A stretch of 64,000 bases of DNA from Streptomyces sp. NRRL S-455. GTDB taxonomy: Bacteria > Actinomycetota > Actinomycetes > Streptomycetales > Streptomycetaceae. The stretch's first letter is position 1. Every line of letters begins with the position of its first letter. Position numbers and translations under genes: made by a program. Shown piece by piece: positions 52,072 through 60,311 of this stretch. Where the stretch lies: NCBI RefSeq assembly GCF_000717875.1, contig NZ_JOCT01000013.1, positions 124,001-188,000 of the forward strand. Direction: 5' to 3'. The notes beneath the pieces are model-generated. The model made no database searches. It saw only the letters and a list, made by a program, of their open reading frames with translations, and had not been told where the DNA came from.

Positions 52072-52515
52072 ATGGACACGTCCTGGTGGCTGGCGCTTGC
52101 CGCGGTGGTATTGCTCGCGCTCGTCGCCACGCTCGTCGACGGCTGGGGGCGGCGGTCGCCGGTGCGGCGCTCCCCCGCGGGGGCACCGGCCGCCGTGCTC
52201 GCGGGCCGGCCGCAGCCCGCGGAGATCTGGTGGGCGGAGGTCCCTTACGAGGGCGAGGCCGGCGCCAGGGACCGGCCGTGTCTGGTGCTGTCGGTGCGTG
52301 GGGAGCGGGCGACCGTCGCCAGGATCACCACCCGGTTCCGGCACGAGCGCCCTGGAGTGATTCCGCTGCCCCCGGGTTCGGTCGGTGACGCCCGGGGCCG
52401 TGCGAGTTTCCTGGAGACGGACGAGCTGCGCGAGGTCCCCGTGTGGGGCTTCCGGCGGCGGGTCGGGGTGGTGGATCCGGCGTTGTGGAACCAGGTGCGG
52501 TATCTGGCGGGGTGA
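52072..52515 (+). CDS. PemK/MazF-like protein with N-terminal membrane helix
   Basis: A 147-aa protein. Residues 5-22 form a membrane helix (WWLALAAVVLLALVATLVDGW). The rest has the PemK/MazF SH3-like fold (PAEIWWAEVPYEG; DRPCLVLSVRG; RITTRFRHERPGVIPLP; FLETDELREVP). MazF toxins cut RNA, but no antitoxin gene is adjacent. The membrane anchor and core location suggest a housekeeping protein instead of an addiction toxin. It is a widely kept Streptomyces gene, function unknown. Confidence 0.85.
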   Translation: MDTSWWLALAAVVLLALVATLVDGWGRRSPVRRSPAGAPAAVLAGRPQPAEIWWAEVPYEGEAGARDRPCLVLSVRGERATVARITTRFRHERPGVIPLPPGSVGDARGRASFLETDELREVPVWGFRRRVGVVDPALWNQVRYLAG

Positions 52516-52520
52516 GAACC

Positions 52521-52552
52521 GAAAGGGCTGGGGTCACGCCCCCAGCCCTTTC
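52521..52552. terminator. Bidirectional terminator between pemK-like gene and cysM
   Basis: GAAAGGGCTGGGG pairs with CCCCAGCCCTTTC around a short loop, followed by TCT on the + strand. It separates two convergent genes. Confidence 0.88.
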
Positions 52553-52573
52553 TCTGTGCGTGCTCGCCGTCGG

Positions 52574-53530
<957 letters not shown>

Positions 53531-53809
53531 TCAGACCATGCCGCCGGCCACGGCCGGCAGGATCGTGACGTTGTCGCCGTCCGACAGCTTGGTGTTGATG
53601 CCGTCGAGGAAGCGCACGTCCTCGTCGTTCAGGTACACGTTGACGAAGCGGCGGAGCTGGTCGCCGTCGACGATGCGGGCCTGGATGCCGGGGTGCCGCG
53701 TCTCGAGGTCGTTGAAGAGTTCGGCGAGGGTGTCGCCCTTGCCCTCCACCGCCTTCTGACCGTCGGTGTAGGTGCGGAGGATGGTCGGGATGCGGACCTC
53801 GATGGCCAT
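53531..53809 (-). CDS. cysO: Sulfur carrier protein CysO (MoaD/ThiS fold)
   Basis: A 92-aa ubiquitin-like protein ending ILPAVAGGMV. In its mature form the C terminus must be Gly-Gly to be adenylated and thiocarboxylated. Here two further residues (Met-Val) follow, so a protease must first remove them; the Mec-type JAMM protease nearby is the natural candidate. MAIEVRIPTILRTYTDGQKAV is the usual start, and RFVNVYLNDEDVRFLDG the conserved middle. It gives sulfur to CysM for cysteine synthesis. The gene directly precedes cysM. Confidence 0.95.
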   Translation of the reverse strand: MAIEVRIPTILRTYTDGQKAVEGKGDTLAELFNDLETRHPGIQARIVDGDQLRRFVNVYLNDEDVRFLDGINTKLSDGDNVTILPAVAGGMV

Positions 53810-53924
53810 GGCTTCAGGGCTCCTGTCGGGAGTAGTCAGTCGGGGCGCGCGGCAGCGCAGGAACAGCGGGGTGGTGCCTGTGTGCAACGCCGCGGCTCAC
53901 GGCCGTACGGCGGCAGGGGTCGCG

Positions 53925-54020
53925 TCAACAGATGGCGCTGGCGAGCCTGCACAGGTCGACGTGCAGCCGCGCCACGAGCATCTCGCCCGGCGTCTTGTCG
54001 CTCACGTCGTGGAAAACCAT
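53925..54020 (-). CDS. Putative leader peptide of the cysteine cluster (31 aa)
   Basis: A 31-residue frame, too short for ordinary gene finding, begins MVFHDVSDKTPGEMLV and ends HVDLCRLASAIC. It lies 115 bp upstream of cysO on the same strand. Closely similar short 'putative leader peptides' are annotated in other Streptomyces. Its two cysteines, one being the last codon before the stop, make cysteine-dependent attenuation plausible. The regulatory reading is inference. Confidence 0.75.
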   Translation of the reverse strand: MVFHDVSDKTPGEMLVARLHVDLCRLASAIC

Positions 54021-54140
54021 GGGGTCATCGTATCGATTCCCGGTCCGGGTTCTGGAATGTGATCCCACATCGCGGACGGTTTCAGGTCGGGGAGTGAGAC
54101 CGCGCTGCTCAGACAGGCTCAGTACCGACTCGGTGTCGCC

Positions 54141-54563
54141 TCAGTACGCCTCGACGACGGTGACTTCTTCCTCCGTGACCTCGCCCTCCACGATCCGGAA
54201 CGAGCGGAACTGGAACTCTCCGGCCCCGTCGGTGTCGGCGGTGGAGACGAGGACGTAGTGCGCGCCCGGCTCGTTGGCGTAGGAGATGTCGGTGCGGGAG
54301 GGGTAGGCCTCGGTGGCCGTGTGGGAGTGGTAGATGACCACCGGCTCCTCGTCGCGGTCGTCCATCTCGCGGTAGAGCTTGAGCAGGTCGCCGGAGTCGA
54401 ATTCGTAGAACGTGGGCGACATGGCCGCGTTCAGCATGGGGATGAAGCGCTCGGGGCGGTCCGAGCCCGCCGGGCCTGCGATGACGCCGCACGCCTCGTC
54501 GGGGTGGTCCTTGCGGGCGTGGGCGACGATCTGGTCGACGAGGGCCTGGGTGATGGTCAGCAT
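54141..54563 (-). CDS. mec: JAMM/MPN+ metalloprotease Mec
   Basis: A 140-aa JAMM domain protein. The zinc ligands are His79 and His81 in YHSHTATEAYPSRTD with Asp92, and Glu23 lies in the first helix (DEACGVIAG). In mycobacteria Mec cuts the cysteine adduct from CysO. Here it may also remove the extra two C-terminal residues of CysO. The ATG of MLTITQALVD is the conserved start. It is separated from cysO by the leader peptide region but shares strand and pathway. Confidence 0.93.
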   Translation of the reverse strand: MLTITQALVDQIVAHARKDHPDEACGVIAGPAGSDRPERFIPMLNAAMSPTFYEFDSGDLLKLYREMDDRDEEPVVIYHSHTATEAYPSRTDISYANEPGAHYVLVSTADTDGAGEFQFRSFRIVEGEVTEEEVTVVEAY

Positions 54564-54581
54564 GCTCGTCAGGATAAGCAG

Positions 54582-54622
54582 ATGGGCCGTTCCGTACCGA
54601 TGGCTGGTACGGAACGGCCCAT
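54582..54622. terminator. Perfect inverted repeat, terminator
   Basis: ATGGGCCGTTCCGTACC pairs exactly with GGTACGGAACGGCCCAT around GATGGCT. It lies past the amino acid permease stop and before the mec start (both minus strand). Confidence 0.85.
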
Positions 54623-54697
54623 ATGCCGGACGCCCTGAGCGGCAGCCGCGGGGAGTGCCACGAGTAGTCCCTGCGGCTGGGCGTCCTGGCCGGTTGG

Positions 54698-56122
54698 TCA
54701 GCCGACCTTCTCGAGGTCCGGGTCGCGGCGCTCGGCGATCTGCGGGTTGCGGCTCTTGAGGACCGCCCAGCCGACGGCCAGGGCGACGGCCCAGCCGGCC
54801 GCGACGTACAGGCAGATCCGCGCGTCCTTGTCGTACGCGATCATGCAGGTCACGCCGACGAGGAAGAGGAGCGCGACCCAGCTGAAGAGCGCACCGCCGG
54901 GGGCGGGGAAGGACGAGGCACGCAGCCGGCCGGCGTCGACGGCGGCGCGGTAGCGGATGTGGCTGACGAGGATCATCATCCAGGTCCAGATGCCGGCCGC
55001 GGTGGCGACGGAGGTGACGTAGAGGAACGCCTTCTCCGGGACGACGTAGTTCAGGACGACGCCGATGCCCATGAGTGCCACGGAGACCGTGATGCCGACG
55101 GCGGGCGTCTTGCGGGCGTTGAGCTTGCCGAAGGCCTGCGGGGCCTCGCTGTTGGAGGCGAGGTCGCGCAGCATCCGTCCGGTGGAGTACATGCCCGAGT
55201 TGCAGGACGACAGGGCCGCGGTGAGCACCACGAAGTTGACGATGCCCGCGGCGAGCGGGATGCCGATCTTGCCGAACGCGTGGACGAAGGGGCTCTCGCC
55301 GGCGGAGAACTCGGTCCACTTGACGACGGAGAGGATCACCAGCAGGGCGCCGACGTAGAAGACGATGATGCGCCAGGGCAGGGTGTTGATGGCCTTGGGC
55401 AGGGTCTTCTCGGGGTTCTCGGACTCGCCCGCGGTGACGCCGACGAGCTCGACGGCGAGGTAGGCGAACATGACGCCCTGGAGCGTCATCAGGCTGGAGC
55501 CGATGCCGTTCGGGAAGAAGCCGTCGTGCGCCCAGAGGTTGGAGACGGCGGCGGTGTCACCGGCGTCGGAGAAGCCGAGGGTGAGCACGCCGAGGCCGAT
55601 GACGATCATGCCGATGATGGCCGTGACCTTGATCATCGAGAACCAGAACTCGACCTCGCCGAAGATCTTGACGGAGATCAGGTTCACGCCGAAGAGCACC
55701 ACCAGGAACACCAGGGCGCTGACCCACTGCGGGATCTCGGGGAACCAGAAGTGGATGTAGATGGCGGCGGCCGTGAGCTCGGCCATGCCGGTGACGACCC
55801 ACATGAGCCAGTACGTCCAGCCCGTGACGAACCCGAAGAACGGGCCGAGGAACTCACGGGCGTACTCGGCGAAGGAGCCGGAGACGGGCCGGTAGAGGAG
55901 CAGTTCGCCCAGGGCCCTCATGATGAAGAAGATGACGACGCCCGCGAGGGCGTACATGAGGATGATGCTGGGGCCGGCCTTGGCGATGTTCGCCCCGGCA
56001 CCCATGAAGAGGCCGACGCCGATGGCGCCGCCGATCGCGATCATCTGGACCTGGCGGCTGCCGAGTCCGCGCTCGTACCCCTCTTCAGGGACGTTTTCCG
56101 TGTCGACCTGCGCAGAGGTCAT
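54698..56122 (-). CDS. Amino acid permease (APC superfamily, AAT-like)
   Basis: A 474-aa transporter with twelve membrane segments. The N-terminal motif RQVQMIAIGGAIGVGLFMGAG and the following EYAREFLGPFFGFVTGW are typical of the APC/AAT group. The substrate may be an aromatic or branched amino acid or GABA. The ATG after AAAGG at 56122 is chosen; 56143 is possible. An inverted repeat TCACAT-N7-ATGTGA lies ~200 bp upstream (56328-56346). Confidence 0.93.
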   Translation of the reverse strand: MTSAQVDTENVPEEGYERGLGSRQVQMIAIGGAIGVGLFMGAGANIAKAGPSIILMYALAGVVIFFIMRALGELLLYRPVSGSFAEYAREFLGPFFGFVTGWTYWLMWVVTGMAELTAAAIYIHFWFPEIPQWVSALVFLVVLFGVNLISVKIFGEVEFWFSMIKVTAIIGMIVIGLGVLTLGFSDAGDTAAVSNLWAHDGFFPNGIGSSLMTLQGVMFAYLAVELVGVTAGESENPEKTLPKAINTLPWRIIVFYVGALLVILSVVKWTEFSAGESPFVHAFGKIGIPLAAGIVNFVVLTAALSSCNSGMYSTGRMLRDLASNSEAPQAFGKLNARKTPAVGITVSVALMGIGVVLNYVVPEKAFLYVTSVATAAGIWTWMMILVSHIRYRAAVDAGRLRASSFPAPGGALFSWVALLFLVGVTCMIAYDKDARICLYVAAGWAVALAVGWAVLKSRNPQIAERRDPDLEKVG

Positions 56123-56487
56123 GTGTGGTGCGCCTTTCTCCATGCCGACCCGGACCTGTTGTCGGCCTCGGATCGGGTCTCGATCCCCCCGGATGATGGA
56201 GTCGAGCGGGCCTCGCGGGCCCGCTCCTGCCTGTCCGACGATCCGCCGGACACATGGCGCACCCGGCCGAACATTCGGGTGGTGTTCGCCGGGCGGTCGT
56301 GAAGATTTATCACGGCCGCAAGACTGATCACATGGCTGATATGTGACGCACCGCACAGGGAGATTTGGACAAAGCGCACCCGAAAGGCCCATAGATGGCG
56401 GGCGCGGTGACGCGATCGTTATCCGGATTTGAGTGTCCTCTGAGCGAACACCGATCGATCACCCGGGGGTCACACAACCTGCACGGG
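56123..56487. other. Intergenic region upstream of the permease
   Basis: It contains the inverted repeat TCACAT-N7-ATGTGA (56328-56346), which could be an operator for the permease. No coding frame is supported. Confidence 0.4.
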
Positions 56488-57096
56488 TCAGGGCATAAGG
56501 GTTTCGACCAGCGTCTCCTGGAGTCCGCCCAGCCACAGGTAGGCCATCACCATCGGCTTGCGCGGGTCCTCGTCCGGGAGGCGGTACAGGAGGTCGGTGT
56601 CGTCCTCGGCGGTGATCTCCAGCCGGGAGCCGATCGCGAGCCGCAGGTCGTTCAGGGCGCCGAGCCACTGCTGGGACTCCGCCACCGACAGCTTGAGCAC
56701 CGCGCCGCCCTCGCCGGCCGAGGCCGAGGCGAGCGCGTCGAGGGAACGGATCACCGCGAGGGCGTTGTCCCGCTTGCCGGCCCGCAGGTCGTTCTCGGTG
56801 TAACGGCGGAACTCGGCCGAGTACGCGCGCCGCTCCTCCTCGCCCCGGGACGTGGCGGACTGCTCCGGGTCGCTGTAGGCGTCCGGGAAGAGCCGCTTGA
56901 GCACCGGGTCGGAGGGCGGCTCGCTGGGGCCCTCCGCGAACAGCTCGGCGAGCGGGTCGTCGGTGGCGTCCTCGGCGGGGCCGGGCCCGATGAGTTCCAG
57001 GAGCTGGACGGCCAGCGACCGGATGATGGAGATCTCGACGTCGTCGAGGGCGACGGCCGCGCCGCCGCCGGGAAGCGGTTCGAAGGTTCCGGGCAT
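56488..57096 (-). CDS. DUF2017 protein
   Basis: A 202-aa protein. DUF2017 features are ALDDVEISIIRSLAVQLLELIG, KRLFPDAYSDPEQSATSRGEEERRAYSAEFRRYTEND and WLGALNDLRLAIGSRLEI, ending WLGGLQETLVETL. The family is actinobacterial and is always close to clpS. Here clpS lies 39 bp upstream on the same strand. It may modulate ClpS/ClpP-dependent degradation, but this is only from context. Confidence 0.92.
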   Translation of the reverse strand: MPGTFEPLPGGGAAVALDDVEISIIRSLAVQLLELIGPGPAEDATDDPLAELFAEGPSEPPSDPVLKRLFPDAYSDPEQSATSRGEEERRAYSAEFRRYTENDLRAGKRDNALAVIRSLDALASASAGEGGAVLKLSVAESQQWLGALNDLRLAIGSRLEITAEDDTDLLYRLPDEDPRKPMVMAYLWLGGLQETLVETLMP

Positions 57097-57135
57097 GTAC
57101 GTCTTTTCGCTGCTGGGCGGGCTGCTGGCTACTGG

Positions 57136-57453
57136 CTACTTGCGGTCCTGCTGGAGGGTGGCCCACAGGCCGTAGCCGTGCATGGCCTGCACGTCGCGCT
57201 CCATCTCCTCGCGGCTGCCGCTGGAGACGACCGCCCGCCCCTTGTGGTGGACGTCGAGCATGAGCTTGGTGGCCTTGTCCTTGGAGTAGCCGAAGTACGT
57301 CTGGAAGACGTACGTCACGTAGCTCATGAGGTTGACCGGGTCGTTGTGGACGATGGTGACCCAGGGGAGGTCCGGCTCGGGTACGGCGAAGACCTCCTCC
57401 GCCGACTCGGTGCGTTCGATCTCCAGGGGTGCGGGTGACGTCACAGTGCCCAT
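57136..57453 (-). CDS. clpS: ATP-dependent Clp protease adaptor ClpS
   Basis: A 105-aa adaptor. The conserved binding region is [47 protein letters not shown], where the Asn-Asp and Met residues make the N-degron pocket. It delivers N-end-rule substrates to ClpA/ClpC-ClpP. The ATG at MGTVTSP is chosen; the frame opens from 57480. It is co-transcribed with the DUF2017 gene and diverges from pncB 107 bp away. Confidence 0.95.
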   Translation of the reverse strand: MGTVTSPAPLEIERTESAEEVFAVPEPDLPWVTIVHNDPVNLMSYVTYVFQTYFGYSKDKATKLMLDVHHKGRAVVSSGSREEMERDVQAMHGYGLWATLQQDRK

Positions 57454-57560
57454 GCTGCCACCCGAGGGGGGTAGTCGCACAAACAGGCCTGGCCGTAAGG
57501 CGATCGCGTCCCCCGGGACTGCAATCGTCAGATTGACGAAATGGGGGTAGCATCCCGCTC

Positions 57561-58907
57561 ATGAACACAGCGGACCTTGGGCTGCCGGTGGATGTTCCGT
57601 CGACGGCGCTCTTCACGGACCAGTACGAGCTGACCATGCTGCAGGGCGCCCTGAAGGCGGGCACCGCCGAGCGGCGGAGCGTGTTCGAGGTCTTCACCCG
57701 GCGGCTGCCGAACGGGCGGCGCTACGGCGTCGTGGCGGGCACTGGGCGGGTGCTGGACGCGGTGGAGAACTTCCGGTTCGACCCGGGCGTGCTCAGCTTC
57801 CTGCGCGAGCGGGAGATCGTCGACGAGGAGACCCTGGAGTGGCTGGCCGGTTACCGGTTCAGCGGGGACGTCTGGGGCTATCCCGAGGGCGAGGTGTACT
57901 TCCCGGGCTCGCCGATCATGCGGGTGGAGGGCACGTTCGCCGAGTGCGTGCTGCTGGAGACCGTGATCCTGTCGATCCTCAACCACGACTCGGCGATCGC
58001 CGCGGCCGCCTCGCGCATGTCGGCGGCGGCGGGTGACCGGCCGCTGATCGAGATGGGCGCGCGGCGCACCCACGAGCTGGCGGCGGTGGCCGCGTCCCGG
58101 GCCGCGTACGTCGGCGGTTTCGCGACCACCTCCGACCTGGCCGCCGGGTTCCGGTACGGGATTCCCACCGTCGGCACCTCGGCCCACGCCTTCACCCTGC
58201 TGCACGACAGCGAGCGGGACGCCTTCCGGGCCCAGGTGAACACGCTCGGTCGGGGCACCACGCTGCTGGTGGACACGTACGACGTCGCCGAGGCGGTTCG
58301 CACGGCCGTCGAGGTCGCGGGGACCGAGCTGGGCGCGGTGCGGATCGACTCCGGTGACCTGCTGCTGGTGGCGCACCGGGTGCGGCAGCAGCTGGACGAG
58401 CTGGGCGCGACCGACACGAAGATCGTCGTGACCTCGGACCTGGACGAGTACGCGATCGCCTCGCTGGCGGCGGCGCCGGTGGACGCGTACGGCGTCGGCA
58501 CCCAGCTGGTGACCGGATCCGGGCATCCGACGTCCTCGATGGTCTACAAGCTGGTCGCGCGAGCCGAGTCGCCCGGGGCGAACGCGCCGCTGGTGCCGGT
58601 GGCGAAGCGGTCCACGGGGGGCAAGACGTCCGTGGGCGGGCGCAAGTGGGCCGCGCGGCGGCTGGACGCCCACGGGGTGGCCGAGGCCGAGGTGGTGGGC
58701 ACCGGGCCGGTGCCGGGTGAGCTGGCGGACCGGCAGTTGCTGGTGGAGCTGGTCAAGGGCGGTGAGGTGGTCGCACGTGAGCCGCTGGACGCGGCGCGCG
58801 AACGGCACGCGGCCGCTCGCGCGGGGCTCCCGATGTCGGCCACGCAGCTCTCGCGCGGTGAGCCCGTTCTTCCGACGGAGTACCTGGACGGCCCCTCGGG
58901 TAGCTAA
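57561..58907 (+). CDS. pncB: Nicotinate phosphoribosyltransferase
   Basis: A 448-aa NAPRTase. Landmarks are FTDQYELTMLQGALKAG, FRYGIPTVGTSAHAF, with the phosphorylatable His in the family block SAHAFTLLHD, and VDTYDV plus RIDSGDL for the PRPP-binding side. It converts nicotinate and PRPP to nicotinate mononucleotide with ATP. Its partner pncA (nicotinamidase) follows 115 bp downstream, making a local NAD-salvage pair. Confidence 0.96.
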   Translation: MNTADLGLPVDVPSTALFTDQYELTMLQGALKAGTAERRSVFEVFTRRLPNGRRYGVVAGTGRVLDAVENFRFDPGVLSFLREREIVDEETLEWLAGYRFSGDVWGYPEGEVYFPGSPIMRVEGTFAECVLLETVILSILNHDSAIAAAASRMSAAAGDRPLIEMGARRTHELAAVAASRAAYVGGFATTSDLAAGFRYGIPTVGTSAHAFTLLHDSERDAFRAQVNTLGRGTTLLVDTYDVAEAVRTAVEVAGTELGAVRIDSGDLLLVAHRVRQQLDELGATDTKIVVTSDLDEYAIASLAAAPVDAYGVGTQLVTGSGHPTSSMVYKLVARAESPGANAPLVPVAKRSTGGKTSVGGRKWAARRLDAHGVAEAEVVGTGPVPGELADRQLLVELVKGGEVVAREPLDAARERHAAARAGLPMSATQLSRGEPVLPTEYLDGPSGS

Positions 58908-59022
58908 CTGCGGTGTGCCGTGACGCGCCGACCCGTGCCCCCTCCCGACCCCGCAACCAAGGCAATAGGCTCGGAAGTTCACCGGCCGGGCTTGCCGACC
59001 TCAGAGCCGAAGGACACCGACC

Positions 59023-59613
59023 ATGCGCCGCGCCTTGATCGTCGTTGACGTGCAGAACGACTTCTGTGAGGGGGGCAGCCTCGCGGTGTCCGGCGGTGCC
59101 GATGTGGCCGCCGCCATCACCGAGCTGATCGGACAGGCCGCCGGGTCCGGCTACCAGCACGTCGTGGCCTCGCGCGACCACCACATCGCCCCCGGCGGCC
59201 ACTTCTCCACCAACCCCGACTACGTCCGCTCCTGGCCCGCGCACTGCGTCGCCGGCACGGAGGGCGTCGGCTTCCACCCGAACTTCGCCCCGGCCGTCGC
59301 CTCCGGCGCGATCGACGCCGTGTTCGACAAGGGAGCGTACGAGGCGGCGTACAGCGGTTTCGAAGGCACCGACGAGAACGGGACGAAACTGGCCGACTGG
59401 CTCCGGTCCCGCGAGGTCACCGAGGTCGACGTCGTCGGCATCGCCACGGACCACTGCGTGCGCGCCACGGCCCTGGACGCCGTGCAGGAGGGCTTCCGCA
59501 CGCAGGTCCTCCTTGACCTCACGGCGGGTGTGTCCCAGCACACCACGGAGCGGGCGATCGAGAAACTGCGGGAGGCGGGCGTGGAGCTCTCCGGGAAGCC
59601 GGTCGTGCAGTAG
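59023..59613 (+). CDS. pncA: Nicotinamidase
   Basis: A 196-aa cysteine hydrolase. The catalytic triad is Asp9 (VVDVQNDF), Lys103 (FDKGAY) and Cys145 (TDHCVRAT). The metal-binding residues lie in SRDHHIAPGGHF. It deamidates nicotinamide to nicotinate, feeding PncB. GAAGGACACC provides a ribosome binding site. Length and spacing are those of the family. Confidence 0.96.
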   Translation: MRRALIVVDVQNDFCEGGSLAVSGGADVAAAITELIGQAAGSGYQHVVASRDHHIAPGGHFSTNPDYVRSWPAHCVAGTEGVGFHPNFAPAVASGAIDAVFDKGAYEAAYSGFEGTDENGTKLADWLRSREVTEVDVVGIATDHCVRATALDAVQEGFRTQVLLDLTAGVSQHTTERAIEKLREAGVELSGKPVVQ

Positions 59614-59621
59614 GGCGGAGG

Positions 59622-59713
59622 CGGCGGGGCAGAGCTGCCGGAGAGCGGGCGCCGCCGGTCCGGCCGGGCGCGCGTCCGACCGCCGGGGACGGCGGGGCAG
59701 GGCTGCCGGAGAG
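59622..59713. repeat. 24-bp direct repeat (two copies)
   Basis: CGGCGGGGCAG followed by a/g GCTGCCGGAGAG occurs at 59622-59645 and 59690-59713 with one difference. Between the copies lies GC-rich sequence without a gene. Confidence 0.65.
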
Positions 59714-59835
59714 CCCCTGGTCGAGGAGGCGCTGGGTGGCGCCCTGCCGCCGAGGTGCGCCGTGGCGGTCGGAACGGCCGGACACCGACAGCGCGACGTG
59801 TTCCGCGTGCCGGCCGAACCCGGCCGCGCACCGGA

Positions 59836-60177
59836 TCAGGTCTGAGTCGTCGGGCGCCTCAGGAGGGACCTGATCGGGCGCCACAGCTCCGTGGTGAGGT
59901 CCGGGGACAGGACACCGTTGTCAGGCGCCGTGCGCCATATCAGGCCGTCGGGGTGGTGCAGGACGGCGGTGACCTCGTCGGGGGACGGCGGGGCGGTGTT
60001 GCCTCGCAGGTAGACCGATCGCAGGCCCAGGTTGCGCAGCCTGGTCAGGGCGCGTGCCCGGTTCTGGGCGTGTACGAGGACCCGGACGCCGCCCGGCCCG
60101 TCGGCGGCGGGGCTGGGCAGGTTCAGTGCCACCACCACCGTGCCGTTCGGCAGCTTGCAGAAACCTCCTGCGGCCAT
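59836..60177 (-). CDS. Hypothetical protein (113 aa)
   Basis: A soluble, mixed protein of 113 aa. No family is recognised. It starts MAAGGFCKLPNGTVVVALNLPSP and contains VRVLVHAQNRARALTRLRNLGLRSVYLRGN, with an Arg-rich pattern. No clear ribosome binding site is seen. The codon bias fits a real gene. Convergent with pncA, downstream of the immune inhibitor A gene. Confidence 0.6.
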   Translation of the reverse strand: MAAGGFCKLPNGTVVVALNLPSPAADGPGGVRVLVHAQNRARALTRLRNLGLRSVYLRGNTAPPSPDEVTAVLHHPDGLIWRTAPDNGVLSPDLTTELWRPIRSLLRRPTTQT

Positions 60178-60250
60178 GTGGTCATACCCCCGTGTCGGTC
60201 GGTGTGTCGGTCGGTGTCAATAAGCGAGCCACAGGACGCACCTAAACACG

Positions 60251-60286
60251 GATCGGCGGTGACCCGCCAGGGGGTCACCGCCGATC
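60251..60286. terminator. Terminator of the metalloprotease gene
   Basis: GATCGGCGGTGACCC pairs exactly with GGGTCACCGCCGATC around a 6-nt loop, 26 bp past the stop of the minus-strand protease gene. Confidence 0.85.
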
Positions 60287-60311
60287 ACGCTCTGACCTGC
60301 AAGGATGCGGA

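Noticed and set aside
54959..56302. 447-residue + strand frame opposite the permease
   Set aside because: Low-complexity Asp/Gly/His-rich shadow of hydrophobic codons.
59622..59713. 24-bp direct repeats as ends of a mobile element
   Set aside because: They are direct, only 68 bp apart, and enclose no gene; more likely local duplication.
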